Source: Stomoxys calcitrans (taxonomy: Eukaryota > Arthropoda > Insecta > Diptera > Muscidae). From it: 64,000 nt of DNA. Positions 22,690-35,309 of the stretch are shown here, in pieces. The DNA lies in contig NC_081553.1 of assembly GCF_963082655.1 (NCBI RefSeq), positions 125,260,578 to 125,324,577 on the forward strand, given 5' to 3'. The notes under the pieces are model-generated. The model was not told where the DNA came from and searched no databases. It was given only the letters and a program-made list of their open reading frames with translations. Made by a program: the position numbers and the translations under genes. How positions within the stretch are numbered: position 1 is the stretch's first letter; each line of letters begins with the position of its first letter.

Positions 22690-22935
22690 GGTTACGAGAA
22701 AAAAAGAGACACAATATCAGACTTGAACTGAGGACACAATATCAGACTTGAACTAACTTAGGGGTGTGGTATGAAAAACAATTAAGGATTCTCGACTTAG
22801 ATTTTCTTTTTCGAGGTTAGTTTTAGTATTTAGAGTGCACATCAAGCCGATTACTGGCTTCGGTGTATGTCCATAGTGGCACGGAGCGGATTAACATCCG
22901 CACTCTCTGTTCATCCTAACCTAAGCAATAAACTC
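22690..22935 (+). mobile_element. LINE-beta 3' end, right half of a split copy
   Basis: AACTTAGGGGTGTGG, AGATTTTCTTTTTCGAGG and CCGATTACTGGCTTCGGTGT match the 3' end at 10430-10610. It starts with a 28-bp tandem duplication around ACACAATATCAGACTTGAAC. Confidence 0.85.
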
Positions 22936-24065
22936 TGACTTTTTCTATAAAAATTTCACTTTAAAACGAAGTGCACAAAGTTTAATGTAGAAGGTAATTT
23001 AATGCTTACTATAGCAGTTTCGCCTTCTCCAACGACATTGTAAGATCAATCTATCTGGAATTGCGAATAGTCTTCTCTTGACAAAACTAATTTTGCTATT
23101 TTAACAAACACAACATTTGATTGATTCAGGGTGTGATATTTTTGAAAAAAGCATGGCAGGACAGTTGCATGTGTCTGTGAACATTATTTTATTTTATTTT
23201 TTGTTGTATAGTTTGAATTTCGAAGTTGTCGTTGTTATTACCTAACGACACGTACAAAAACTTAATTAAAAACTTTTCAAAATGTCTCTCGCTTTTTAAA
23301 TTACAACTTACTTTGGAAAATCATGTTTTAGCTTCAGATTCACAAACGAAACTTTGAGTTACGATTCATACATGTATAGCAAGGCAAGAAAAGTGGGAGT
23401 TGTTATCAGACTATTTTTGTTTTTTTTTTTTCTTTTCGATACATAAAAAAAATTATTTCTTTAAGGTTAAAATAGTTATCATAAATCTACGAAAAGATGC
23501 GGTAAATACGAAATAAAATTGCAACGGTGAAGTAATGCGTCAAAATTGAAGCACACTGAAGCAAAATGACAAATATTTTGTGTAAAGTTCGAATGCATTT
23601 CTATTATCTTTTATCGGAAAACAATGAAAAACATACATTTACTCATAAGAAGGTGAGTCGGAACATTTGTCATTTTATTTCTATTTCTACACGAACTTAA
23701 TGATCGAAGAATTTTTTGCAATGGAAAAGTAAAGCCAGAAGATATCACAACACCAACCATTGTACGACGCGTTTCGGCTTCTTGGTTAAGGAAGTCTAAT
23801 CGGATACCCTAAGGCATGAAGCCTTCAAGGCCCGTACGTTGGTAAGTTATACCTATGTATGTGTAATTCATTACGATTTTAGTACGACACTAACCAAGTT
23901 CTACACCCTATCTGCTAGCCATTATTTTAAATGGATGTGTTTGTGTGTGTAGTGATATGTTTTATGTCAGTGCAACTATTGTATAATGACTTCCATTGTA
24001 TACACATGTTTCAGTGCACCTTTCTGAAGTTGTGTGAATAGGCTCGAACGCAAGAAATTTACACA
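22936..24065. other. AT-rich spacer without a recognised feature
   Basis: It has T- and A-runs and no sustained frame or repeat-family match. Confidence 0.5.
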
Positions 24066-24069
24066 CCCG

Positions 24070-26532
24070 ATAAGCCCAGTGAAGGTGGGTCAACCGGTTG
24101 GACCACTCAAAGTGTGCTCCAGCGGGGAAGAACAGAACTAAAAAGATACTTCGACAGCAGTAACTAGTGCAGCATCTAAGGAGGAATCGTCCACACCGTA
24201 AGTGTACGGTGTCCTGAGGAAGAGTGGTTCCACTTCTTTCTCAACTGCCAAAATCTTACGAATCTTGTAAGGATGAACTTCTGAAGGACTCAGGAGACGA
24301 GGCTAACAGTCGAGGAAATTCTGAATCCATGAATCCTAACTATGATCCGGTTTCTGCAGATAAAACCACCATTGTAAGGCAGATTCGGCGGAACTAAAGG
24401 TCCTTCTGATGGCAGGACGATTTGACGTGGTTCAGGAACCATGGGTGTGTGGAGGAATGGTTCGTGAACAAAGAATTCCTGGACACAGAGCCAGTATTCT
24501 TGCAAAGAGTTGTCTAAATGTTTTTTTCTTCCGCTGCTAAGCACTGATGAATCAGTAGTAGTCTGCCTTGAAATAAATAAGTCTCATTGCTGACTGGCTT
24601 CCCTATATATGGCACACGATTCAGAGATGCCGCCTTTAAGCCTTAAGTTGCTCGTTGAAACAGCTTCTGCAGGGAAAAAAAGCCTCATTGTAGGAAGTGA
24701 TGCAAATGCTTATCACCAGGTATGGGGAAGTTTGGAAGTCAATGACTGGAGTGAGCTGCTTATCAAATACATTATAAGTTGCAATCTGGCAATTTGTAAT
24801 AAAGTGAATTAACCGACCTTTATTACCAGGAACAGGCAGGAGGTATTAGATGTTACCTTTGTATCGGAAGATCTAAGTGGAAGGATATGCGACTGGGCCG
24901 TGTTGGATGACCAGAGCTTCTCCGTTCATCGGTATATCAGTTTCAGCCTTGATAAATATACTGCAGAAGTAGTCCCGAGGCTAAATAGAATAAAAGCGGA
25001 TTGGGAAAGATTTCCCCAAACATTCTGTACGACTTTCCCTTTTAGACTAGAAAAGGAAGTGGAAACTGCAGAGGATATAGGCATAATGGTGAAGAAGATC
25101 ACGAAGGCCCTGAATGATTCGCCTGTGTCAGCATGTCCTAGACAGGGGGCTAACAGCGCCCGCCCTAGAATAAGTTGGTTTAAGGAAGAACTGCAGAAAA
25201 CTCTTTAAAAGAGCAAAAGCCACATGGGCACCACACGATTGGGACGTCTATAAAGCTGAACCAAGAAAATATAAGGTCGAGCTGAGAAAGGCTCAGAACA
25301 AATGTTGAGTGGAATTCTGCAGCTCCGTGTTAGATACATATAAAGCCTCTAGGCTATAGAAGATCCTATCCTCGAGTTCCATTACTATGGGTTATATTCA
25401 GAAGTTAGAGAATCAATGGACAATATCTAGTGAGGAAACACAAGAACTACTCGTTTACACACATTTTCCGGGAAACTCTCCAACGGACAACGTGGCTCTG
25501 GAAGAGGTTGTCATGGGCATGCATTCGTTAGAGTTCATTGGGGAATACATGTCGTGTATACCTTTGGGATAGAGGGACACAAAGGGCATTTTCATACCAA
25601 AAGCAGGAAAACCTTAACAAACGAAACTGAAAAAATTTCGACCAGTGGTCGCATATGCTGATAACGTTGCTATTGCTGTTGCTGTTTGGAGAAAGTTTCC
25701 CAGCACTCTTAAAGAAAGTGCGACATCGAAGTAGGCTACCAAAAGTGTTCTAGGCATAAATACGTGCAAGACGGAATTAGTTCTTTTCAGCAAGAGATAC
25801 AAGTTATCTACAGTGGTACTTGTGTTCTTGGGAAGAGATAATGTTGGATTTATTGAAAGCTCGTGTTTTGCTGGACAGGAAATTGAACTTCAAATCCAAC
25901 ATATTGGAAAGGCCAAGAAAGACAACTGACGTCCTATACACCTGCAAGAGAGCCATTGGCAAAAGTTGGTGGTTTAAACCACGTGTTATGCACTGGGTAT
26001 ATACTGCAGTTGTGAGACCGTAAATGGTATATGGTGTTGTGGCCTGGTGGGCGGCGCTTCAAAAGTCCACCTACTGTTCAATACTCAGCCGGATCCAAAG
26101 AATGGCTTGTTTGTGCATCACAGCCACACTGAGGCCGAAACCATCAGATGCACTGAATTTAATGTTACTCTTATTGCCCGTGGACATTATGGCTAAACAA
26201 ATTGATGTGACCACAGTTGTGAGTCTAAAGGAGGTTTCTCTTTGGTTACGCGAACACTGTGTTATCCTTTATATAATGTCCGATGTTCTAAACATTGTGG
26301 ATTACACATTGTCTCAGTGTTTTTTTTTTTTTTTAATAGAAAAAAACTACAGTACCACTATTCCTGATAGATCCGATAGAAAGTACGATATCCCTGGTAA
26401 AAGAAGTTGCATAAAAGAAGTTACACACGGATGGTTCCAAACTAGACGACCGGGTGGGCTTTGATCTGAAGAACTAGGACTGGTCATATCGAGAGGGTTC
26501 CTTACCACTGTAGTGTTTATAAATCGAATCGA
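24070..26532 (+). pseudogene. LINE-alpha relic: endonuclease, reverse transcriptase, start of RNase H
   Basis: A non-LTR element with an APE-type endonuclease. Visible in order: VVQEPWVC (~24430, the endonuclease QEP motif), LIVGSDANAYHQVWG (~24690), TFVSEDLSGRICDWAVLDD with a degenerate SDH-like end (~24850-24930), ISWFKEELQK (~25180), the polymerase box Y-A-D-N at 25654-25665 where YADD is expected, LLDRKLNFKSN (~25870), and the thumb from WVYTAVVRPMVYG to RMACLCITATL (~25995-26140). VDIMAKQIDVTTVV and a truncated RNase H start follow. Most motifs before YADD between 25200 and 25640 are missing or scrambled. Many stops interrupt it. A family F repeat splits it at ~26535, and the 3' end resumes at 27265. 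Confidence 0.82.
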
Positions 26533-26534
26533 AA

Positions 26535-27264
26535 CTCATAAAGATATCGTTTGAATTTTTACATCGTTTTGTAGATAAATGTCTCCTCAAAAAAAAAAAA
26601 AATAATGATATAAATCTTACCAACATTTCTTGACGAATATACCTAAAATCTCCATACTGGGGAAAATGTTTGCAAATTTGGCATTTTTTAGTCAAATAGC
26701 CTTATTTTCCTGTATAGAGATTAAACAATGACATTACCTTTTCTTCAAAAAAAATTCCATGCATTGACTTTTTTTAAAATTTTTTGTTTTGTAACTCGCA
26801 TAACTTTTGACTGAAGAATTGAATCTAAATATTTATATCACAGCAAATATAGTTAATTTTATCAGCTTTCCTAATCAGTTAAAAAAGTTTAAATCGGTTC
26901 AGAAATGCCTTCACAAGCAACAAAATAAAGGACGAACCTCAAAAAAAATGTTGTTGGTCGAATTTCTTGGACACTATAAAAGATATCCCGCACATTTAAG
27001 CATTTTTTTGTAGGGTTTTTTTTCAGCAAATAAAAAAATGTTGAAAATCGGACCAAAAATGCTCTTTTGCTAGCCCGAAAAAAAACTTTTGTATTGGCTG
27101 GGGCGACCAATTTTGAAGGCCCACCAACGGGCCTTCGAGCGTTCTAGGGCGCTGAAATTTTGCACATAAGCAGGTTAATAACTCAGCTATTACCAGATCA
27201 TGAATATGTTTTAATCCGTTCGAAAATGGCAGATTTATTGCCACTTATTTTTTCCCCATCTCAC
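26535..27264 (-). repeat. Family F dispersed repeat inserted in LINE-alpha
   Basis: On the minus strand it starts CACAGTGAGATGGGG and contains TGCCATTTTCGAACGGAT, matching the repeat at 54477 (CACAGTGGGAGAGAA, TGCCATTTGAGAACGGAT). It is rich in poly-A/T runs and has no coding frame. The class is unknown. Confidence 0.65.
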
Positions 27265-27647
27265 TGTGTGTCCCTGGCAAGAACAGGCGTCTCGACCATT
27301 ATGTCCGTCATTTCAGCCCACTGCCTGATCGCAAAACCTGCTGACAGACGGGTTGCATGGCACGCCTTCTGCAGAAGCCGTGAGGATGTCGAGGAAGAAG
27401 AGGCTATAGAACATCTTCTGTGTGTGTGTCCCGCACTGCCAGTAAGAAGGAGTTCCACATTAGGTTAGGTTTCTTTGAAAACTTTTCTGAATCAGTGGAT
27501 GTGGACATCCGCAAGTTGTTGGTTTTTTAAAACAATCTGGATGGTTAAACGATGGGAACAAGAAGGCATCTTTCTTCTCCTGTTCACAATGGACGAAAAC
27601 GTCTAAGTGAGTCTGATTGCAGACTGCAATTTAAACTTAACTTAGAA
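27265..27647 (+). mobile_element. LINE-alpha 3' end
   Basis: It encodes the C-terminal segment SLARTGVSTIMSVISAHCLI and a zinc-type EEAIEHLLCVCPALPVRR (~27395-27450), then a 3' UTR ending CACAATGGACGAAAACG, TCTAAGTGAGTCTGATTGC. The same order occurs at 43280-43660. Confidence 0.82.
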
Positions 27648-29035
27648 CCAGTAAGGAAAGGCAAAAGTCTGGAGGAGCCGACTATATAATAGCCTACACC
27701 ACCGAGTGTACGTAATAATTTAAATAGATAGCACTTATATCCAAATTTAGTCAAACTTTAATTTTGCATACCTATTGAAATATCGTTCTATTCGATTTTC
27801 TTACGATGGTACGAAAATTGTGACTTTTGCAGCCTTAAAAGTCGAAACCCATAAAATATATTTATATAGGGGAGTTTAATCTAAATCGATTTTGATGAAA
27901 TTTTGCACTCGTATTGAGATGTCAATTAAACCATCTCATGAAAAATTATGTAGAGGTTGGAGCAAAATTGTGGCTTCTATAGCCTTAAAAGACCATATCG
28001 GATGAAAAATATACATGGGAGCTATATCAAAATTTGGATCGATTTTTATAAAACTTTGCACACATATGAGGATGTTGAATAAAACGGCCCATGCGAAAGA
28101 TCGGCCCAAAATTGTGGATTCTGCAGCCTTAAAAGGCCATATCGGATAAAGAATATATATGGGAGCTATATCAATATCTTGACCGATTGTTATGAAACTT
28201 TGCACACATATGAGGATGTTCAATAAAACGCTCCATTCCAAATTTTGTAAAGATCGGACCAAAATTTTGCGGGCTACAGTCTAAGAAGACCATATCGGAC
28301 GAAAGATATATATGGGAGCTATATATAAATCTAATCCGATTATGATGAAATTTTGCACACATATTGGGACGTCACAAAAAGCACTTCGTGCCAAATTTTG
28401 TAAAGACCGGATCAAAATTGTGCCTTCTACAGCCTTAATAGATCAAATCGGACGAAAGTTATATATGGGATCTTTATCTAAATCTGAACCGATTTATATG
28501 AAATTTTGCACACATATTAGGACGTTGGTAGAGATCACACCAAAATTGTGGCTCCTACAGCTTTAAAAGAGCATATCGGATGAAAGATATATATGGGAGC
28601 TATAGCTAAATTTGGATCGATTTTTATAAAACTTTCCACACATATGAGAACGTTGAATAAGACGACCCATGCGAAATTTTGTAAAGATCGGACCAAAATT
28701 GTGGCTTCTGCAGCTTTAAAAGGGCACATCGGATGAAAGATATATATGGGAGCTATATTTAAATCTGGAACGATTTTTTTCAAAATCAGTAGCGGTCGTC
28801 CTTGGACCAAAAAAGACACTTATGCAAAATTTTGTGAAAATCGGACAACAAATGACACCTGTCCTTGATTACGAGAATCCATGAATAGACAGACAGACGG
28901 ACAGTTGGATATGGCTAAATCGAATCAGGAAGTGATTCTAAGCCGATCCGTATACTCTTCTCCTGCTTAGCGTTGCAAACAAATGCACAAATCTATAATA
29001 CCCTGTACCATAGTAGTGGTGTAGAGTATAATCAA
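27648..29035 (-). repeat. Family D repeat, near full length
   Basis: It begins on the plus strand with CCAGTAAGGAAAGGCAAAAG, a decayed GC hairpin and GCCTACACC, and ends with TACCCTGTACCATAGTAGTG and GTAGAGTATAAT. Cores TATATGGGAGCTATAT lie at about 28017, 28161, 28314, 28467, 28595 and 28748 (spacing 128-153 bp). A GACAGACGGACAG block is at ~28890. Confidence 0.9.
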
Positions 29036-29059
29036 TGAAAAATATTTCACTGATTTTTT

Positions 29060-30202
29060 TATACTCTCCACCATAGGATGGGAGTATACTAATTTCGTCA
29101 TTCGGTTTGTAACTACTCGAAATATTCGTCTGAGACCCCATAAAGTATTTATATTCTTGATCGTAGTGACATTTTATGTCCATCTAGCCATGTCCGTCCG
29201 TCTGTCTGTCGAAAGCACGCTAACTTTTGAAGGAATAAAGCTAGCCGCTTGAAATTTTTTAAAAATACTTCTTATTAGTGTAGGTCAGTTGGGATTGTAA
29301 ATGGGTCATATCGGTCCATGTTTTGATATAGCTGCCATATAAACCGATCTTGGGACTTGACTTCTTGAGCCTCTAGAGGGTGTAATTCTTATCCGATTGG
29401 CATGAAATTTTGCACGACGTGTTCTGTTATGATATCCAACAACTGTGCCAATCAGTCCATAAACTGATATAGCTGTCATATAAACCGATCTGAGGTCTTG
29501 ACTTTTTGAGCCTCTAGAGGGCGCAATTCTTATCCGATTGGAAGGAAATTTTGCACGACGTGTTTCGATATGACTTTCAACAACTGTTTTAAGTTGTGTT
29601 AAAATCGGTACATAACCTGATGTAGCTGCCATATAAACCGATCTTGGGTCTTGACTTCTTGAGCCTCTAGAGGGCGCAATTCCTATTTTCGATTCGATTT
29701 TTCTGAAAATTTGCATGAAGTATTTTGTTATGACTTTCAACAACTGCGCTGAATAAGGTTCAAATCGGTTCATAACCTGATATAGCTGCCATATAAACCG
29801 TTCTGGGATCTTGACTTCTTGAGCCTCTAGAGGTCGCAATTATTATCCGATGTGCCTGGAATTTTGTACGACGGATCCTCCCATGACCATCAACATACGT
29901 GTTTATTATGGTCCGAATCGGTCTATAGCCTGATACAGCTCCCATATAAATCGATCTCTCTATTTTACTTCTTGAGCCCCCAAATTTTTTTTCGAATTGG
30001 CTCACATTTTACACAGGTCTCCAACATATAATAGAATTGTGGTCCGTACCGGACCATATCGTGTTATCGCTCTAATAGCAGAGCAAATCCTTTCTTTTAT
30101 CCTTTTTTGCCTAAGAAGAGATGCCGGGAAAACAACTCTACAAATGCGATCCATGGTGGAGGGTATATAATATTCGGCCCGGCTTAGCACGCTTTTACTT
30201 GT
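29060..30202 (+). repeat. Family A repeat, near full length
   Basis: It starts after a T7 run with ATACTCTCCACCATAGGATG. It has the GCCATGTCCGTCCGTCTGTC block at ~29188, about six monomers, ATGGTGGAGGGTATA and the tail TTTTACTTG before a T12 run. The 3' palindrome has lost one arm. Confidence 0.93.
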
Positions 30203-31487
30203 TTTTTTTTTTGTACATTCCCTTAAAACGACACTCTAATCCATGAAATTTTTCTATTCATTGACTAAACCCAGCAATTACTCTTCCAATGTTACAGACT
30301 CAATGAAACATCAACATAGCAAGAAACTAATATCATATTTTAAAAATAGTTTCCTTTGACTTTCGGTGAACTTTTGAACTTGAAGGATGGGAAAAAAGTG
30401 CCCTTACATAACGACACATGCCAACACACATTTGTACGTGATTGATATTAATTGCATCCACATGAAAACAACCTGACCAAAGTTAAAAAGCGCCAAGAAT
30501 AAATATCGACGACAAAGTGAGATGCAAAAAATAAAAGTTTCCTCTTTTCAAAGTGGAAAGCTTGGGACTAAGAGGCATCATAAAAATAAATATTATGGCA
30601 AAAATTGAAGGAGAATGTTACACGGGGGACTTTGTAATTTTAAACTTTGTTGAATAAAGGGAATGGAAAATGTCTTCACTTATACAAAAGTTTGAAACAC
30701 ATAAAAATACGTTTTTAACACCATATCTTGTGGTCAGCTAGAGAAGTATTTTAGTAGAAACCAAGGTTTTGTTGTTAAAAATACAAGAAACTTAAAACAT
30801 AAGACTATCAAAAATTCGAATTCGAATATTTAAAGCAACGTTGGTAATAGCACACATTGTTACCCCTGAATTTAGAAGAGAAGGGCAGCAAACTAATCAA
30901 CGCTCACTTCTATTTTGCGAATTCTGAAGTGATTGTTTGTAACTACAATCAAAAAATAAAACGTTTGGAACATTTTTACGACAAACAAAATACATTTACG
31001 GCGATTTTTTTTTATTGTAACTGTGTAACGTATTGCTTCAACATATCAGACGTGAGCCATAAATGTAGCATTATCGAACATAATTGACATTGCTTATTTT
31101 AAATCCTATAGCAGCTTCGTCTAAGGAAAAAGGGATTTCCTTTTATCATAAAACCAACAACTCATTAATGGCAAAAGTATTTCGATAGCTGCAAACATTT
31201 ATTCGTTAATGGGCCAATAATAAAACTAGAGAGAAAGGGTGAGTATTTGAGCGTAGAAACCAGTACATAAATTCTCACTTTATTACACATTACTGTGTAC
31301 ATTCACAAGAAAATTATCCCAGGTAAGCCCATGGGATCGTTACTGGTATAGACACAATCTCTCACACAACATTTTTCCTCATTTTGTTTTGACTGAGCAA
31401 AGAGCAGTATGTTGAGCAGTTCGGTCAAGTGCTGTTGGTAAACTCGGAAAGTGACAATTTTTAAAGTTTCGTCTTAAGTACACCAAG
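30203..31487. other. Spacer without a recognised feature
   Basis: AT-rich; one 76-codon frame (30857-31087) has no recognisable features and is probably chance. Confidence 0.5.
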
Positions 31488-32110
31488 TAAATTCGGGCTA
31501 AGTTCGGCGGGGCCCAATCTTATATACCCTCCACCACAGATCGCATTTGTCAAGAACTTTGCCCAGTATCTCTTCAAGAACTAAATCCGGGAGATCGGTG
31601 TTATGGCAACTACATATATCCAAATAAAGCATGATCTAGAACATACTCGGTACGAATGTCGGGAGGCCTAATGCAACTCGTTGTGCCAAATTTCGGTATA
31701 TATGGCATCTTTATCCAAATATAGACCGATCTGGGCCGTATTGAACCGAGATGTCGATTGGCCTAACACAACTCATTGTTCTTAATTTCAGCGATGTTTT
31801 GATCTTCGCTATCTGCGTAAACCGCAGAATGACTCAGAAGCCACTAAATCCAGTCCACGGCTTTGGAACGTAGTTTTTACAGAACAACCGGGTAATTCAT
31901 TAACCAATAATGGAAAAGACAATTAATAGGAGATCGGCCATTATGTGCCCCAAAAATGACCCGATCTGAGCCATATTGAAGACGGTTGTCGAATTGCTTA
32001 AAACGAGAATCTGTACCAAGTTTCAGAAAAATCGGGTAATAAATAGGTTTTTTTTTACGGGCGCAAGAACTTTAATTGGGATACTGGTATATATGACAAT
32101 TATATCCAAG
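31488..32110 (-). repeat. Family A terminus joined to family B monomers
   Basis: It starts CAAGTAAATTCGGGCTAAG with a palindrome variant and TATACCCTCCACCAC (family A type) but continues with B-type units (ATGTCGGGAGGCCTAATGC). This is either a chimera or a family intermediate between A and B. Confidence 0.7.
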
Positions 32111-32129
32111 TATAGACCGATCTAAACCA

Positions 32130-32337
32130 TATTCTTGAACCCCTACAAGGCACAATTCTTATCCGAATGAACTGAAATATTACACAATGACTTCTACAAT
32201 GTTCAGCATTCATTTATGGTCCGAAATGGACTATAACTTGATACAAAGAGATACCGCGCATAGAACTCGACAAATGCGATCCATGGTGGAGGGTATAAAA
32301 GATTCGGCCCGGCCGAACTTAGCACGCTCCTACTTGT
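32130..32337 (+). repeat. Family A repeat, 3' end
   Basis: It has the last monomer, ATGGTGGAGGGTATA, an intact palindrome TTCGGCCCGGCCGAA and the tail ending in ACTTGTTT. Confidence 0.9.
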
Positions 32338-32376
32338 TTGGATACTAAAGAGTACTTCATCGTTGTGGAGGGTATA

Positions 32377-33507
32377 ACCACCATAGGATGGGGTATATTA
32401 ATTTCGTCATTCTGTTTGTAACACCTCGAAATATGCGTCCGAGACCCCATCAAGTATATATATTCTTGATTGCCATGCCACTTTAAGTCGATCTAGCCAT
32501 GTCCGTCCGTCTGTCTGTCTAAAGCACCTTAACTTTCGAAGGAGTAAAGCTAGCCGCTTGAAATTTTGCACAAATACTTCTTATTAGTGTAGGTCGGTTG
32601 GGATTGTAAATGGATCAAGTCGATCCATGTTTTGATATAGCTGCCATATAAACCGATCTTTAGTCTTGACTTCTTGAGCCTCTAGAGGGCGCAATACTTG
32701 TCCGATTTGACTGAAATTTTGCACGTAGTGTTTTGTTATGACTTCCAATAACTGTGCTATTGTAAGTATAGCGCAAATCGGTACATAACCTGAAATAGCT
32801 GATAAAAAAACCGTTATAGCTGTCATATAAACCGATCTGGGATCTTGACTTCTTGAGCCTCCAGAAGGCTCAATTCTTATCCAATTGGAATGAAATTGCG
32901 CACGAAGTATTTTGTTATGATATTCAACAACTGTGCAAAGTATGGTTGAAATCGGTTCATAACATGATATAGCTGCCATACAAGCCGATCTTGGGTCTTG
33001 ACTTCTTGAGCCTCTAGAGGGAGCAATACTTGTCCGATTTGACTGAAATTTTGCACGTAGTGTTCTGTTATGACTTCCAATAACTGTGCTACCGTATTGT
33101 ACAGCGCAAATCGGTACATAACCTGAAATAGCTGATATAAAACCGTTATAGCTGTCATATAAACCGATCTGGGATCTTGACTTCTTGAGCCTCTAGAGGG
33201 AGCAATTCTCTCATGACCTTGAACTTACGTGTCTAATATGGTCTGAATCGATCTATAGCTTGATACAGCTTTCATATATCTCCCGATCTCCCGATGTTGC
33301 TTTTTAAGCCCTCACAAGGCGCAGTTCTTATCCGAATGAACTGAAATATTACACAAGGACTTCTACAATGTTCAGCAATCATTTATGGTCCGAATCGGTT
33401 TATAACTTGATATAAAGAGATACCGCGCATAGAACTCGACAAATGCGATCCATGGTGGAAGGTATATAAGATTCGGCCCGGACGAACTTAGCACGGTCTT
33501 ACTTGTT
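32377..33507 (+). repeat. Family A repeat, near full length
   Basis: It has the head ACCACCATAGGATGGGG (first bases lost), the GTCCGTCCGTCTGTCTGTC block and about six monomers. One ~330-bp stretch (monomers plus TGATATAAAACCGTTATAGC) is duplicated within the copy. The palindrome and tail are present. Confidence 0.92.
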
Positions 33508-33554
33508 ATATGTTGCAATCGGAATGACTATAAGAATTTATGGTGGGAATAAAA

Positions 33555-34060
33555 ACACAAATTTTGCGCTATAGGATAGGGGTTATACTAATCTAGCCAT
33601 TCCGTTTTTAACACCTCGAAATGTTGATCAGCGACCCCATAAAGTCTTCATTCTCGATCGTTTTGACAGTTTATATTGATCATATGTCCGTATGTCCGTC
33701 CATATGTGAAATCACGATAGCGGTCGAACTTGTAAAGCTATCCGCTCGCTATTGTACAGATACTTTTTGTTGATGTAAGTCGATAGGGGTTCCAAATGGG
33801 CCATATCGGATCAGATTTGGATATAGCTCTCATATAAAGTGGACCTTTGATTTGACTTTTTGAGCTCCTAGAAGCCGCTATTATTATTAATAACCAGATA
33901 AAGCTCCTCTATAAACCGGTCACCCGATTTAACTTCTTGAGTTCTTAGAAGCCGCAATATTTATCAGATTGAGCTGAAATTTTGCTCGCAGTGCTTTGTT
34001 TGGACTTCCAATAATATGTACTTATATGACCCAATTTTGTTTTTAGTATTATGCGAATTT
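33555..34060 (+). repeat. Family A/B-type repeat, divergent, 3' truncated
   Basis: It has a GGGGTTATACTAATCTAGCC head, CACCTCGAAATGTTGATC, a degraded GTCCGTATGTCCGTCC block and three weak monomers. Confidence 0.7.
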
Positions 34061-35309
34061 AACATTTGCTACCATTTTCGGATTTTTGTGCTTACAACGT
34101 TAACCCTAATAAAGACTTTCAATGTGTGTGCAGAGTTTGGTCTAAATTGTTATGTAGCCTGTATAAACCCTCGGTTCGGATTCTCGATCACCTAACTTTC
34201 TGAAGCTGTACGGGAATAGGTTATAACATCGGTTTTAGTAGCCAAAACCATTTTTTACTTACACGAAAATTAGAAGATTTCAATAAATTCTTGCAATAGG
34301 AGTACTTGACCCCAATGTAATCTACTCTAAGCTATTGCATTTTTGTTTGTACTACCTGACCAATCGACCAACCTACAGACAGCCATCCAACCACTAAATG
34401 TGCGTTAAAGTTTTAAGTGTGCCCGAAACAAATTGAATTGTTTTGGTCTGATGTTTGTGACCGGATATCTACCACATCGTCTGTGCTGGTAGTATTACTC
34501 TTTTTGCTATGTTTTTCAATCAACCTTTGGCTTTTTCCAATCTGGAAAAAGCCACACACACACACACCAATCAGTTGGTGTGTGTGTGTGTGTGGGTTGT
34601 AGTTACAAGTTAATGAACTTTTCACTCATCGCCTCCTGAACTTAGTGCTTCCATCGGCAATGCTCTTTACCTGGTTCCAACTATTGTCGGCAAGTTTCTT
34701 GTGCAATTTTCTCGCTTTTTATATTGTGGGATCACATTGTCATCTTATGGTTTATATGGTTTAGTTTAGAAAATTGTGGGATAGCACAAAGTTGCTATTG
34801 TTTAATTTACCACTGCATCGAATTGTTTTCTAAGTTAGTTTAGGGATCTTTTTTTTTTTGTCAAAAAGAGCAATGTTAAAATCTATAGGGAATATTGCCA
34901 CAAAATTGAAAAATAAGTTTGTATTACTTTGGGATTTTGAGTACCAGAAAATATTTCTTTGGGCTTGTTTACCATGAAAATAAAACCAAAAATTTTTAAA
35001 ACTAAAAAAGGCAACCTAAACCCTTAAATGATTAATTTTATATACTTGATTATATTTTATTTTCTGCGGTAATGAAATTCTGCTTTTAGTTAGCCTTCAG
35101 TGTATCAGCATGTCATTTGTCATAATGGGCAGAGGAGTGAGACACTGTTTTACCCAACAACAGCATAGCGATTGACCAGTGCACAGTGTTTTCTGTCAAT
35201 GGCCAAAAATTAAACTTGGAAACGAATATGTATACATTAACTCCGAAGAGCTTTATCTTCCCCAAAGTAAAGTTGTTATTGATTCATCGTAACGATACTC
35301 TTACAAAAT
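34061..35309. other. Spacer; contains a double hairpin, otherwise nothing recognised
   Basis: Apart from the inverted repeats at 34531-34595 I see no gene or known repeat. Confidence 0.5.
34531..34595. repeat. Two adjacent inverted repeats, one built of (CA)n/(TG)n
   Basis: 34531-34551 is a perfect 9-bp-arm hairpin (CTTTTTCCA, 3-nt loop, TGGAAAAAG). Directly after it 34552-34595 pairs a CCACACA..CCAA arm with a TTGGTGTG..TGG arm across a 4-nt loop. Confidence 0.9.

Noticed and set aside
27960..28780. Regularly spaced repeats that might look like a CRISPR array
   Set aside because: Units are ~150 bp, degenerate and dispersed in a fly-type genome; there are no short exact repeats with unique spacers.
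29306..29839. 177-codon minus frame with repeated GSRSQ..RSVYMAAIS units
   Set aside because: It is the translation of tandem family A monomers. Similar frames appear in every long family A copy and on both strands; there is no evidence of a protein.
32584..33158. 131- and 93-codon minus frames with MAAIS/VWQLYQVMNR units
   Set aside because: The same family A monomers in other frames.
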